DNA of 64,000 nt, from positions 1 through 64,000 of the forward strand of contig JAEZDY010000010.1 in assembly GCA_023417935.1 (NCBI GenBank). The letters are read 5' to 3'. Source of the DNA: Bacteroidota bacterium (GTDB lineage: Bacteria; Bacteroidota; Bacteroidia; Bacteroidales; Lentimicrobiaceae). Positions 1-8,424 of the stretch are shown one piece after another. The first letter of the stretch is position 1. Each line of letters begins with the position of its first letter. The position numbers were made by a program, and so were the translations under genes. Below the pieces are notes generated by a model. The model was not told the DNA's origin. It saw only the letters and a list, made by a program, of their open reading frames with translations, and searched no databases.

Positions 1-1
1 T

Positions 2-1540
2 GTCCCTGTTAACTATTCAGAGACAAGAACAGATGGCAACTGTCCTAATAATTATACGCTAACCCGCACTTGGACAGCAGCTGATGATTGTGGTAACTCT
101 GTAACCGCTCATCAGTACATCACTGTCATAGATAATTTAGCACCTTCAATTGTCGGAACTCTACTATCCTTAAGGGTAATTCAAATTGAAATTCCACCAG
201 TTGCTACAGATGTAGAAGATTTAGCATCATTAGGCCTAGAAATTTCTGATAATTGTACCGTATATAATGATCTTGAAGTAAGTCATAATGATGTTTATTC
301 TACTGAACTTTGTCCACAAACAATTACAAGAACCTACACCATCACCGATGCTTGTGGCAATTTCAGTGAAACTGAGCAGTCTATTATGATCCTCAACGAA
401 ATCGACATCGAATACACTGGCACCACTATTAAGTCAACTGTTAATAGTTCAGCAACTATTGAATTGAGTGCTATAATAGATATCGCAAGTTTGAATGATT
501 GTGGACTATCACCAGGTTGTATTTCATTCACATTAACCCCAACTATGCCGGGTTATTCTGAAATATATGCAACAGGATCATCAATTACTACAATAATGAG
601 TGGTGCTATGTATCGCGTAGTTGCTACAGTTGATCCTATAACTCTTGGCTCAATCGAGACTCACAGAATTTACAATATTGTGGTTTCAGCTCTTGGTACA
701 GGTGATTGTTATTATGATGGTAGTGCCACATCTGTATTGACTATTTACAAACCGAATGGTGAGATGGTCACTGGTGGTGGTTACATAGTTCCAACTCAAT
801 CAAGCGGTATGTATCCTTCACCTGAAGGTGAAAAGTGTAACTTTGGTTTTAATGTTAAAAACAAAACCAATGGTATTCAGGGTGAAGTGAACTATAAGTT
901 TGAACATGACGGACGTCAATTCCAGATCAAATCATCAACCTTCTCTTCATTAGGTGTTACTTTGAACACTCAAACAGGTGAGAAGAAAGCTGAATTTGTA
1001 GGTACTGCAACCCTTACTGCAAACAAACCAACATGGTCTTATGATGGAACTCTTACACTGAAAGTAACCATGACAGACAATGGAGATCCGGGTGCAAATA
1101 CACCAAACGATTTGATTGGTTTCACCTTAACAAATGCATCTGGTGATATCGTTTACTCGAGTCAATGGACAGGTCTTTACACAGAGGAGTTGCCAGTTAA
1201 TGGTGGAAATGTTGTAATACATAAACCATTTACTTACGCTGATGAGATTGACACACCTGAAATTGGTACTTCTCAAACCACCTCCCCACTCACCGTATAC
1301 CCCAATCCAACACGCGATAAGGCTACATTTAAGTTTGTGCCGGGTGTTGATTCAAGGGCTACGTTGCAGGTTTATTCTGCTGATGGTGTGCTGGTTGAAA
1401 CATTGTACGACCAGAACGTGGTTAATGGTAAAGCTTATGAAATTGAGTACAGGCCAGCAGCTCGCAATTCAGCGATGTTCATCTACCGGTTGATACTTAA
1501 CAATGAGGTTTATACCGGAAAGCTGATGTTCCAGAAATAA
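2..1540 (+). CDS. Large T9SS-secreted surface protein, 3' part only
   Basis: The frame is open from the left edge, so only the C-terminal 512 residues are in the window. The N-terminal part has repeats of the type YTLTRTWTAADDCGN, the HYR/Ig-like 'TWTATDACGN' module common in very large Bacteroidota surface proteins. A second copy reads TRTYTITDACGN. A non-repeat beta-rich domain of about 200 residues follows. The last ~80 residues form a type A T9SS sorting domain: LTVYPNPTRDKATFKF, then the YSADGVLV strand and a terminal YTGKLMFQK. The protein should be exported by Sec, cross the outer membrane by T9SS and be attached to the surface after the tail is cleaved. A strong hairpin terminator follows 20 bases after the stop. 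The start lies outside the window; function beyond surface adhesion or structure is unknown. Confidence 0.9.
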   Translation, partial: VPVNYSETRTDGNCPNNYTLTRTWTAADDCGNSVTAHQYITVIDNLAPSIVGTLLSLRVIQIEIPPVATDVEDLASLGLEISDNCTVYNDLEVSHNDVYSTELCPQTITRTYTITDACGNFSETEQSIMILNEIDIEYTGTTIKSTVNSSATIELSAIIDIASLNDCGLSPGCISFTLTPTMPGYSEIYATGSSITTIMSGAMYRVVATVDPITLGSIETHRIYNIVVSALGTGDCYYDGSATSVLTIYKPNGEMVTGGGYIVPTQSSGMYPSPEGEKCNFGFNVKNKTNGIQGEVNYKFEHDGRQFQIKSSTFSSLGVTLNTQTGEKKAEFVGTATLTANKPTWSYDGTLTLKVTMTDNGDPGANTPNDLIGFTLTNASGDIVYSSQWTGLYTEELPVNGGNVVIHKPFTYADEIDTPEIGTSQTTSPLTVYPNPTRDKATFKFVPGVDSRATLQVYSADGVLVETLYDQNVVNGKAYEIEYRPAARNSAMFIYRLILNNEVYTGKLMFQK

Positions 1541-1560
1541 ACACCGAAGAGGTGAATGTT

Positions 1561-1596
1561 AAAAAAGGTGGAAAACGCATGTTTTCCACCTTTTTT
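1561..1596 (+). terminator. Rho-independent terminator
   Basis: A perfect 16-bp stem (AAAAAAGGTGGAAAAC paired with its complement) with a GCAT loop ends in a run of six T. It sits 20 bases after the stop of the surface protein. Because the stem is A-rich on one side and T-rich on the other, it could work in both directions. Confidence 0.9.
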
Positions 1597-1608
1597 GTGT
1601 AATCAACC

Positions 1609-1675
1609 TCACCACTCACCACTCACCACTCACCACTCACTACTCACTACTCACTTACTCACTACTCACTACTAA
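1609..1675. repeat. Heptamer tandem repeat (CACCACT/CACTACT)
   Basis: About nine copies of a 7-bp unit, first CACCACT and then CACTACT, directly after the terminator. No ORF crosses it. It looks like a simple-sequence microsatellite between convergent genes; no function can be assigned. Confidence 0.85.
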
Positions 1676-1734
1676 TTTAGGTTCTGAGCTTTAGTGGGAC
1701 TTATAGGACCTGTGGGACTCATGGGACAGATTTG

Positions 1735-1853
1735 CTTTGAACAACCTTGAAAAATCTTGAACAACCTTTGAACAACCTTTGAACGCCGAAGGCTTTGAAC
1801 AACTTTTGAACAACTTTTGAACTACCTTGAACAACCTTGAACAATCTTGAACC
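1735..1853. repeat. Degenerate TTGAACAACCT tandem repeat
   Basis: About ten imperfect copies of an 11-12 bp unit (TTGAACAACCT, TTGAACAACTTT, TTGAACAATCT) fill the gap up to the stop of the response regulator. The gap 1541-1852 therefore holds a terminator and two tandem repeats and no gene. A similar motif in the opposite orientation (GTTCAAGG) lies at about 28709-28770, so this is probably a dispersed intergenic repeat family of this genome. Confidence 0.8.
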
Positions 1854-2554
1854 TAACTCTCAATCAGCCCCCTATTAATCGCATACTTAATCAACCCAAC
1901 GATGGTTTTGGTTTTGGTTTTGATAAAGATGTTGCGGCGGTGGGCTTCTACGGTGCGTTCGGAGATGAAGAGCTTTTCGGCGATTTGTTCGTTGTTGTAT
2001 TCTTTGGCTACGAGGGTGAGTACTTCGGTTTCGCGGGCGGAAAGGGTGGGCTTGCCTTCTTCGGGGAGGTCGGTGAGTTCTTGTGGGAGGCCCAGGTTGT
2101 TCATGATGATATGCTGGGTGTCGTGGCTGAGGTATTTGCCGTTGGCGTGAACTATGCGAATGGCTTCAACCACTTCGTTCATGTTGGTGCGCTTGAGCAC
2201 AAACCCCGAAGCGCCGGCTTTTACCATTCGGGTGATGATGGAAATATCATCGTGCATGGTGAGGGCAATGATCTTCACCGACGGGTAGAGTGCTTTAATC
2301 TTTTCAGTGGCTTCAATGCCTGATCCGCCGGGCATGTTGATGTCCATGAGGATCACATCGGTGGTGTTGTGTTCCAGGAAACTGAGGGTTTCAGCCATGG
2401 AGTTGGCGCCGCCAATAAACGCAATGTCGTCCTCATATTCAAGCAACGATTTGAGTCCGTCGATCATAAGTTGGTGATCATCAACAATTAAGACCCTGAT
2501 TTGCTCGCTCATAACTCTGATTTGCCCGCTCATAACCTTGCTTTGTTCATTCAT
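1853..2554 (-). CDS. NarL/FixJ-family response regulator
   Basis: A two-component output protein of 233 residues with an N-terminal receiver and a C-terminal LuxR/GerE helix-turn-helix. In the receiver, VLIVDDHQ carries the acidic pocket, VILMDINMPG carries the phospho-acceptor Asp (about residue 71) and the VLKRT lysine follows. The HTH has LSARETEVLTLVA, then ISERTVEAHRRNI. It starts 17 bases after the stop of the TPR histidine kinase, which is its obvious partner. The start is ambiguous: three in-frame ATGs at 2554, 2533 and 2512 sit in a 21-bp tandem repeat that encodes the heptads MNEQSKV, MSGQIRV and MSEQIRV. The receiver itself only needs the last ATG (2512). Target genes are unknown. 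Confidence 0.93.
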   Translation of the reverse strand: MNEQSKVMSGQIRVMSEQIRVLIVDDHQLMIDGLKSLLEYEDDIAFIGGANSMAETLSFLEHNTTDVILMDINMPGGSGIEATEKIKALYPSVKIIALTMHDDISIITRMVKAGASGFVLKRTNMNEVVEAIRIVHANGKYLSHDTQHIIMNNLGLPQELTDLPEEGKPTLSARETEVLTLVAKEYNNEQIAEKLFISERTVEAHRRNIFIKTKTKTIVGLIKYAINRGLIES

Positions 2555-2576
2555 AACCCTGATTTGCTCGCTTATA
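2493..2576 (-). repeat. 21-bp tandem repeat x4 across kinase stop and regulator start
   Basis: Four consecutive 21-bp units occupy 2493-2513, 2514-2534, 2535-2555 and 2556-2576. On the minus strand each reads roughly TATGAGCGAGCAAATCAGGGT. The unit nearest the kinase has TATAAG in place of TATGAG and supplies the kinase stop codon TAA. The other three each supply an ATG in frame with the regulator. The array therefore bridges the intergenic junction and extends the regulator N-terminus by multiples of seven residues. Confidence 0.9.
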
Positions 2577-4584
2577 CTTCATTACGTGATAATGGAATTA
2601 ATATACTAATGATGGTGCCCCGCCCGTGACTGGAATCAATGAACAGGGTGCCGTTAAGATTGTCGATGCGCGAACGCATGTGCGACAGGCCAAAGCTCGA
2701 GTATTCATTGATCTCAGCGGGGTTAAATCCCTTGCCATTGTCCTCCGCCATAAGCGAAATCTCCTTGTTATCAGCAGTTACCTGAATGAATAACTTGGTG
2801 GCTTCGGCGTGTTTGATGGTGTTGTTGACTATTTCCTGGATGGAATGGAAGAGGGTATTTTCAATAAGGTCGTCGAGTTTGCCATTCAGGCCAAAGGTAT
2901 CAAAGCTCATGGCAAGGCGGGTACTTTGGTTTACCTTGTCGGATATACTCTTCAGCGCCCCTTTGAGCCCCTGTTCGGAAAGCAGCGATGGTGCAAGGTT
3001 GTGCGAGATGTTGTGCACTTCCGTGAAGGCATCGTCAATACTTTTCATCAGCGATTCGAGCAGCTCGCGGCGTTTTTCTTCAGCTATATCCTTGCGTTTA
3101 TGTAGTACCCCTGCATACAACCCTGCCAGTGATAGAAGATGCCCGAGGCTGTCGTGCAGCTCCTGTCCTATCCGCTTGCGTTCACGCACTTCGGCTTCAA
3201 GTGCAGCCATCGATTTCTTGCCTGTAAGCTCGATCACGGTCTGTTGAAGTTTCACTTTCTGGCGATCGCGGTGATTCAGATACAGCAGGTAGAGGCCGGT
3301 GAGGAGCATGATGAAGGTGAGCGACAGGAAGAACAGCAGGTTGTTGGTTTTGCTGATGGCCAGCTCTTTCTTTTCCAGTTCCAGTTTCTGCATCTTGTTT
3401 AGCTGGTCGAGATGATTAAGCTCAACGTCATACACCTGGTGGATGATGGTTTGATTCACCACTTCCTGCTGGGCAGCCACGTGCTCCTTGAAATGCATGA
3501 GGCTCTTGCTGTGGTTGCCTGTTTTCTCATAGATATCTGAGAGCACTTCATGGGCACTGCTTTTGAGCGTGAGGCTGTTTTGCTCTTCGGCATGAGCCAT
3601 CACATCATAGGCAATTTCAGAAGCTTCGGCAGTTTTATCCATCCTGAGCAGCACACCTGCCAATCCGAGCCGTGAAGCCGCAAGCTGGTAGGTGAGGTTG
3701 GCTGATTCGGCTATATTGATACCCCGGGTATATGATTCGTATGCCCTTTTGGGTTCATCGAGTTTCAGGTAAATATTGCCCATCAATTGGTAGGAGATGC
3801 ACAGTCCGTATTTATTATTGACCTTTTGCGATAAATCAACTGCCCTGTTCAGATAGCTGAATGCCAATGGCGAATTATCTTCTGAAAGATAGCTTAACGC
3901 GATGTTATTCAGCACTGAAACTATGAGGATGGTATCAGACGGGCGGTGCAATGAATCGAGGGACTCATTGAAGTAAGTGCGTGATTTCTGAAAATTCTTC
4001 AGGTTGAGATATACCAATCCGATGTTGTTAAGTGCCGCTGATCGCTTCTCGCTGTTACCGGCCTTTTCATAGTAATTCAGTGCCTCAGTAAGATACAGGT
4101 AAGCAGTTTTATAGTTGCCAATTTCATTGTAGATCACCCCCAGGTTGTTGTTAATATTGCCAATTTCAAACCACAGCTCCATTTCACCCGCAATGGCCAG
4201 TGCTTTCTGGTAGTGGCTGATGGCCTCAGGGTAACGGGTTTCAAATACATACGATGAGCCCAGGTGTTTAAGCAGCGTAATCTGTGATACGCGGTTTGAT
4301 TCATCCAGCGTATCGAGTATCAGCAATATCTCCTTCCGCGCCATCGATGGATTCACGTATATCAGCTTGTGGATATCGTCATACAGAACTTCAGTTGCTT
4401 CACGCGATGTGCCTGATTTCTTCTGTGTGGATGCTTTACGCGAAGGGCCTGAATCATTGCAGGAGATCATGCCAAATGACAAGTAAACCATGACGACAAG
4501 CATAAGCAGCATCCTCCCCTGCACCAGTTTGTTTGGTGACGACAGGGTACAGGACTTACAGATATGCAGTGGTGCGACAGGCAT
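2572..4584 (-). CDS. TPR-containing sensor histidine kinase (HisKA_3 type)
   Basis: A 670-residue membrane kinase, partner of the NarL-type regulator 17 bases downstream. Hydrophobic residues 25-41 end in GMISC, a possible lipobox, so the sensor could be a lipoprotein or have a cleaved signal; a start at Met25 (4512) is possible. Residues ~65-390 contain TPR repeats (for example NNNLGVIYNEIGNYKTAYLY and LNNIGLVYLNLKNFQKS), then a coiled coil. A membrane helix lies at ~414-437. The dimerisation/phospho-acceptor region has RKRIGQELHDSLGHLLS with His477. The ATPase domain has the N box EIVNNTIKHA, the DNGKGF G1 box and GLSHMRSRI. This architecture (periplasmic TPR plus HisKA_3 plus NarL regulator) is common in Bacteroidota. 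The stimulus is unknown. Confidence 0.93.
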   Translation of the reverse strand: MPVAPLHICKSCTLSSPNKLVQGRMLLMLVVMVYLSFGMISCNDSGPSRKASTQKKSGTSREATEVLYDDIHKLIYVNPSMARKEILLILDTLDESNRVSQITLLKHLGSSYVFETRYPEAISHYQKALAIAGEMELWFEIGNINNNLGVIYNEIGNYKTAYLYLTEALNYYEKAGNSEKRSAALNNIGLVYLNLKNFQKSRTYFNESLDSLHRPSDTILIVSVLNNIALSYLSEDNSPLAFSYLNRAVDLSQKVNNKYGLCISYQLMGNIYLKLDEPKRAYESYTRGINIAESANLTYQLAASRLGLAGVLLRMDKTAEASEIAYDVMAHAEEQNSLTLKSSAHEVLSDIYEKTGNHSKSLMHFKEHVAAQQEVVNQTIIHQVYDVELNHLDQLNKMQKLELEKKELAISKTNNLLFFLSLTFIMLLTGLYLLYLNHRDRQKVKLQQTVIELTGKKSMAALEAEVRERKRIGQELHDSLGHLLSLAGLYAGVLHKRKDIAEEKRRELLESLMKSIDDAFTEVHNISHNLAPSLLSEQGLKGALKSISDKVNQSTRLAMSFDTFGLNGKLDDLIENTLFHSIQEIVNNTIKHAEATKLFIQVTADNKEISLMAEDNGKGFNPAEINEYSSFGLSHMRSRIDNLNGTLFIDSSHGRGTIISILIPLSRNEV

Positions 4585-4610
4585 TGATTACCAGTTTATC
4601 TTAGTTAATG

Positions 4611-4618
4611 CAAAACTA
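4611..4618 (-). promoter_or_regulatory. Possible -7 element for the TPR kinase operon
   Basis: On the minus strand this reads TAGTTTTG, a full match to the Bacteroidota -7 box TAnnTTTG. It lies 26 bases upstream of the kinase start at 4584. No well-spaced -33 TTG was found, so support is moderate. Confidence 0.35.
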
Positions 4619-4740
4619 TATCATTATCAGTAAAATTATACAGAGTAGCAACTGATAATGAATAAAATAGGCATTGACACTACCGTGCTGTAAGTGCTGG
4701 CACTTAGTGATGCAATATGAAAAATAGCATTCAATACCAA

Positions 4741-4771
4741 TTGATATCCGTGCAAAATTGGGTTTACTTTG
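4741..4771 (+). promoter_or_regulatory. Possible Bacteroidota promoter for the choice-of-anchor protein
   Basis: TTG at 4741-4743, a 20-bp spacer and TTACTTTG at 4764-4771, one base off TAnnTTTG. The predicted transcription start is about 25 bases before the ATG at 4803. Confidence 0.4.
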
Positions 4772-4802
4772 TCAGCATCGTATTTACTAAAAATCAAAGA
4801 CC

Positions 4803-6491
4803 ATGAAAAGACTTTTTACCACTCTGTTTATCCTGTCATTTATCAGCGCAAGCTTTATAAGTGCTTCGGGTTTCGCTCAAAATGCGAATCGTGAAGTGAT
4901 CATGTTTGAGGAATTCAACTATACGATAGGTGAGTTGCCTCCCGGATGGGTAATTGACGCTGAACAACCTCCACAGTGGGCGGTTACCAACACTGCTTAT
5001 GCAGGAAGCACAGCGCCTGAGCTTACTATGAATTTTAGCTTTGCAGCAGGGTTAAGCCGACTGGTTTCAGCACCTGTTGATGTTACGGGTTATACTGACC
5101 TGAAGCTTAAAATGAGACAGTATCTTATCAATTATGAAATGGATTTTGGTGAGGTCATTGGCATTGACATTACTTTTGATGGTGGCGCAACCTGGCAAAC
5201 GCTCTTTGAAAGGACTATAAGCACCCTTAACATTGCCCCGCAGGATTTTGAGTTTTATTTCACTGTGCCTCAGAATGCTACTGAGCTGCAATATGCGTTC
5301 CGCTTTGAGGGCAATAACTATGCAATTAACATGTGGCTGATTGATGATGTAAGCCTCGAAACCGTTGCCGGAAACGATCTTGTTGCGGCTACTTTATCGG
5401 GCAATACCACCCCTGTTGAAAATGTTGAAAGCAGCTATACTGTTGAAGTTGTTAATGGTGGCAGTTCCATGCAACCGGCTTATACGGTTAAGCTAATGAA
5501 AGAAGGCGGTGTTGAATTGGCATCAGTAGCCGGCGAGCCAATTATATTCGCTGAAATGCAATCATATACTTTAACATGGACGCCTGATGCAGAAGACCTT
5601 GGCAACAGCTATTTATATGCGGTAGTTGAGTTTGCCGGCGATGAATTGCCTGAAAACAATGTATCAGACAGTATGGTAATAGTTGTGCAAACAAGCGATA
5701 TTGTTCCGGTTGTGATTGGCGATGGTGAAATACCAATGTTTTCATTACCCTATAATATGTTCCCTCTGCACAGTCTGTCACAAACCATCTACTACCCGGA
5801 GGAAATCGGCGTAAGCGACCGTTATTTAAAAGGCATACTTTACACCAGTCATTTTGATTACGACAAAGAGGGCATTCACTTACAGATCATGCTGGGTGAA
5901 ACTGACAATGACAATGTGATGGATAACTGGCTTGATCCTTCAACATTTACACTGGTATTTGATGGGTTGGTGAATTTTGGCAAGGGACTTACCGAGACTT
6001 TTATACCTTTTGATAACGACTACCTGTATACTGGCCGCAACCTGGTGGTTTACTCTGCTAAATCATTTTCAGAGCAGGTGTTCCTCACGCCATTCATGGC
6101 TTCATACGACTCTTTATCGAGCCGTTCACGTGCAGCCGACAGGGATTCAGAGCCATTTAACCTGATGAGTCCGCCTGAGTTTGGATGGTCACTTGATTAC
6201 TATCCGAACATCACCTTGTTCTACTCCACTGATCCTACTTCAGCCGGCAACATATCAAATGATATTTCACTACAGGTATATCCAAATCCGGCGAATTCAA
6301 TGCTGTACATCATGGCAGAAGAGAAGATTCAATCAGTAAAAGTATTGAATACCCTGGGACAGGAAATATACAACCGTTCCACCACTGGTGATATGAACGA
6401 GATGAACGTAAGCTCGTTCAACCCGGGCATTTACCTGCTGCAGGTGTATACTAAGAAGGGAATGGTTACTAAAAAAGTGAGAATAAAATAA
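4803..6491 (+). CDS. T9SS-secreted choice-of-anchor J protein
   Basis: A 562-residue exported protein. The signal peptide (MKRLFTTLFILSFISASF, cleavage near GFAQ) fixes the start. Residues ~30-195 resemble the choice-of-anchor J / cleaved-adhesin fold (EEFNYTIGELPPGWVID near the start, then WLIDDVSLE at the end of the jelly roll). A CARDB-like Ig segment follows (~195-295), then a beta-rich central part. The last ~75 residues are a T9SS type A tail with LQVYPNPANSMLYI, VKVLNTLGQEIY and a C-terminal VTKKVRIK. It is probably released or anchored at the cell surface. No peptidase domain is visible, so the role is unknown. It stands alone with its own promoter-like site upstream. Confidence 0.9.
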   Translation: MKRLFTTLFILSFISASFISASGFAQNANREVIMFEEFNYTIGELPPGWVIDAEQPPQWAVTNTAYAGSTAPELTMNFSFAAGLSRLVSAPVDVTGYTDLKLKMRQYLINYEMDFGEVIGIDITFDGGATWQTLFERTISTLNIAPQDFEFYFTVPQNATELQYAFRFEGNNYAINMWLIDDVSLETVAGNDLVAATLSGNTTPVENVESSYTVEVVNGGSSMQPAYTVKLMKEGGVELASVAGEPIIFAEMQSYTLTWTPDAEDLGNSYLYAVVEFAGDELPENNVSDSMVIVVQTSDIVPVVIGDGEIPMFSLPYNMFPLHSLSQTIYYPEEIGVSDRYLKGILYTSHFDYDKEGIHLQIMLGETDNDNVMDNWLDPSTFTLVFDGLVNFGKGLTETFIPFDNDYLYTGRNLVVYSAKSFSEQVFLTPFMASYDSLSSRSRAADRDSEPFNLMSPPEFGWSLDYYPNITLFYSTDPTSAGNISNDISLQVYPNPANSMLYIMAEEKIQSVKVLNTLGQEIYNRSTTGDMNEMNVSSFNPGIYLLQVYTKKGMVTKKVRIK

Positions 6492-6554
6492 GGTAACTAA
6501 CACTGCCATACTGTCATAAACTTGTCCGGGGTTGTCCACCCTTGTCCCCCCTCT

Positions 6555-6704
6555 GTCAGTTGGGGAGAACTGACAAAATTGGCAAAAAGACTGCCATGGG
6601 GGGGGCAACGGCGGACAATTTCAGGTTTTTGTGATTTCAGCATCATAGTTGTAATAACAGGGGTAGGATTGATTTGCAACGGCAAGATCAATCCTACCTT
6701 GTTA
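6555..6704. repeat. Intergenic inverted repeats in the 6492-6880 gap
   Basis: The 389-base gap between two T9SS genes holds no convincing gene. It contains a perfect inverted repeat GTCAGTT-GGGGAG-AACTGAC (6555-6574), a G-rich run at 6598-6605 and a long hairpin at 6655-6704 whose core arms are GTAGGATTGAT and ATCAATCCTAC, extended by TAACAGG/CCTTGTTA. The hairpin lacks a T-tract, so it looks more like a dispersed palindromic element than a terminator. Confidence 0.6.
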
Positions 6705-6880
6705 TTTGACATCCTGATACGAATGCTGCAGACGATGAGATATCGTCTTGCAGTTTTATTGTTGGGGTTTTTAAGATTATGAAGATTTAGCTGTAAGTTG
6801 GATGATATATATCAATTGCAGTAGTGCGCAGTGCATTTTCGTTTATTATTGCAATCGAATAATAACCTAACCCCCCTGAC

Positions 6881-8359
6881 ATGAAGAAGTTATACATTAT
6901 AGTGCTAGTGGTATGTGCATTAATGACGGCAAATGCCCAGAATTACCAACTGTTTGATGCTGCATCTCAGAAGGTTTTCACCACATACCCTCAGCCGGGC
7001 AATACTTTCAGCCTGCATTTTGAATCAGTAGATGAGAGTGGTTCTAACACGGTTTATAATCCATATATGGGAATTGCAGATTTTGAGATCACAACTGCTA
7101 ATTGCCCTTTGATCACCAGTGGTTATTGTTTTCCTGAAACGAAACCAAGCTGGGCAGGTAACATGGTTAACCTGAACAATGCTACAGGAATTTACAGTTT
7201 TGAAACCAACGAAGGCTTTACTGTTAACCTTGATATGAATACCGGTGAAACCAATACACTTTTGTTTGAAGATGCAGGACAACGTTTTATGCTTCAGGCA
7301 ATGGATGAGACCTTTGAAAATGTACTTGGGATATATGATTCGGTGAAAAACCTTAAGGTATTGCATACAGACCTGCAGGGAAATGTCATTAATTCAGCAC
7401 TCAATAACCTCATCCTGAAAGCTGGCAAAGAACTGGGACTTATCACTTTCTTCCGCATTGATAGCTTTCCGCAGATTCTTCAGCCGGTTACCCTTATGGG
7501 TTTGAACAACCCTGCTGCCGGGATTACACAACTTACATATGCTGACTTGTACGATTACCAGCCGGGTGATGAAGTACAGTATAGTGAAAGGAGCCTTGCA
7601 GTTACCTGCCACACTGAGGTAAAGTATCACAGATACACAAAACTTACTTACCTCGAACGGGAGGATACACCTGATTCAATCATCTATACTTGTTACAGAA
7701 AACGATTTGATGCCGATTCAACCGAAGTCTTTTATGACACAATTATTACAGCTTGGAACAGGCATACAGTGGTTGCCCAACTTCCGTTTGATTATAATAG
7801 CCACAATGATGTGCTGGCAAGGAAGACGCTCTCCTATATTGATTATTGCGGGCAGCCCATGCTGACTTATACCAACACATCACTTTTTCTGGATTATTGT
7901 GAAGAAACAGGATGCTGGGGATCAACAGATACCCTTGGAGTAGCTTTGGAACATTCTGAGACTTCAATTGCAGGCGTTGGCAGATACAGGTACACTGCAT
8001 CAGAATTCCTGGAAGGTACAACCCTTGTATATAAATTTGAGGTAAACTACTTTAAGAAGGGAATGCAAACTTGTGGGTCAGAACAATTTGTTGTAGGTAC
8101 AACAGGTCAAAACGTACCGGCTAACAGGTTTGTAATTTCTCCTAATCCTGCAGGAGAATACTTTTCAGCCTTTTCCACTGGTAATGCATCAGGCAACATG
8201 CGTGTTATCATTTTGAATTCAAATGGACAGCAAGTTAAGAGTATCAACAACTATGTTTCCGGTGAAAAAATCTATACTTCAGGCTTGCAAAAGGGAATGT
8301 ATTTTGTAAGGCTTATCCAAGGCAATACAGTGATGACGAGTAAAGTAGTTGTCTATTAA
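6881..8359 (+). CDS. T9SS-secreted protein of unknown function
   Basis: A 492-residue exported protein. The signal peptide is MKKLYIIVLVVCALMTANAQ. Residues ~25-410 match no domain I recognise. The region has several cysteines (for example CPLITSGYCF and CEETGCWG) and alternating beta-type sequence. The final ~80 residues are a T9SS sorting domain with FVISPNPAGEYFSAF, the VIILNSNGQQVKSI strand and a terminal VMTSKVVVY. It follows the anchor J protein on the same strand but after a 389-base gap with hairpins, so it is probably transcribed separately. Likely surface-exposed or secreted; substrate and role unknown. Confidence 0.85.
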   Translation: MKKLYIIVLVVCALMTANAQNYQLFDAASQKVFTTYPQPGNTFSLHFESVDESGSNTVYNPYMGIADFEITTANCPLITSGYCFPETKPSWAGNMVNLNNATGIYSFETNEGFTVNLDMNTGETNTLLFEDAGQRFMLQAMDETFENVLGIYDSVKNLKVLHTDLQGNVINSALNNLILKAGKELGLITFFRIDSFPQILQPVTLMGLNNPAAGITQLTYADLYDYQPGDEVQYSERSLAVTCHTEVKYHRYTKLTYLEREDTPDSIIYTCYRKRFDADSTEVFYDTIITAWNRHTVVAQLPFDYNSHNDVLARKTLSYIDYCGQPMLTYTNTSLFLDYCEETGCWGSTDTLGVALEHSETSIAGVGRYRYTASEFLEGTTLVYKFEVNYFKKGMQTCGSEQFVVGTTGQNVPANRFVISPNPAGEYFSAFSTGNASGNMRVIILNSNGQQVKSINNYVSGEKIYTSGLQKGMYFVRLIQGNTVMTSKVVVY

Positions 8360-8424
8360 CATCCCGCCCCTGTATATAGTTGGTAATGAAAGGATGTAAA
8401 ACCACCAGTATGAGCTGATACTAT

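Noticed and set aside
6522..6782. 86-codon open frame between two T9SS genes
   Set aside because: It runs through inverted repeats and a G-run, has no recognisable domain, and its composition follows the palindromic elements.
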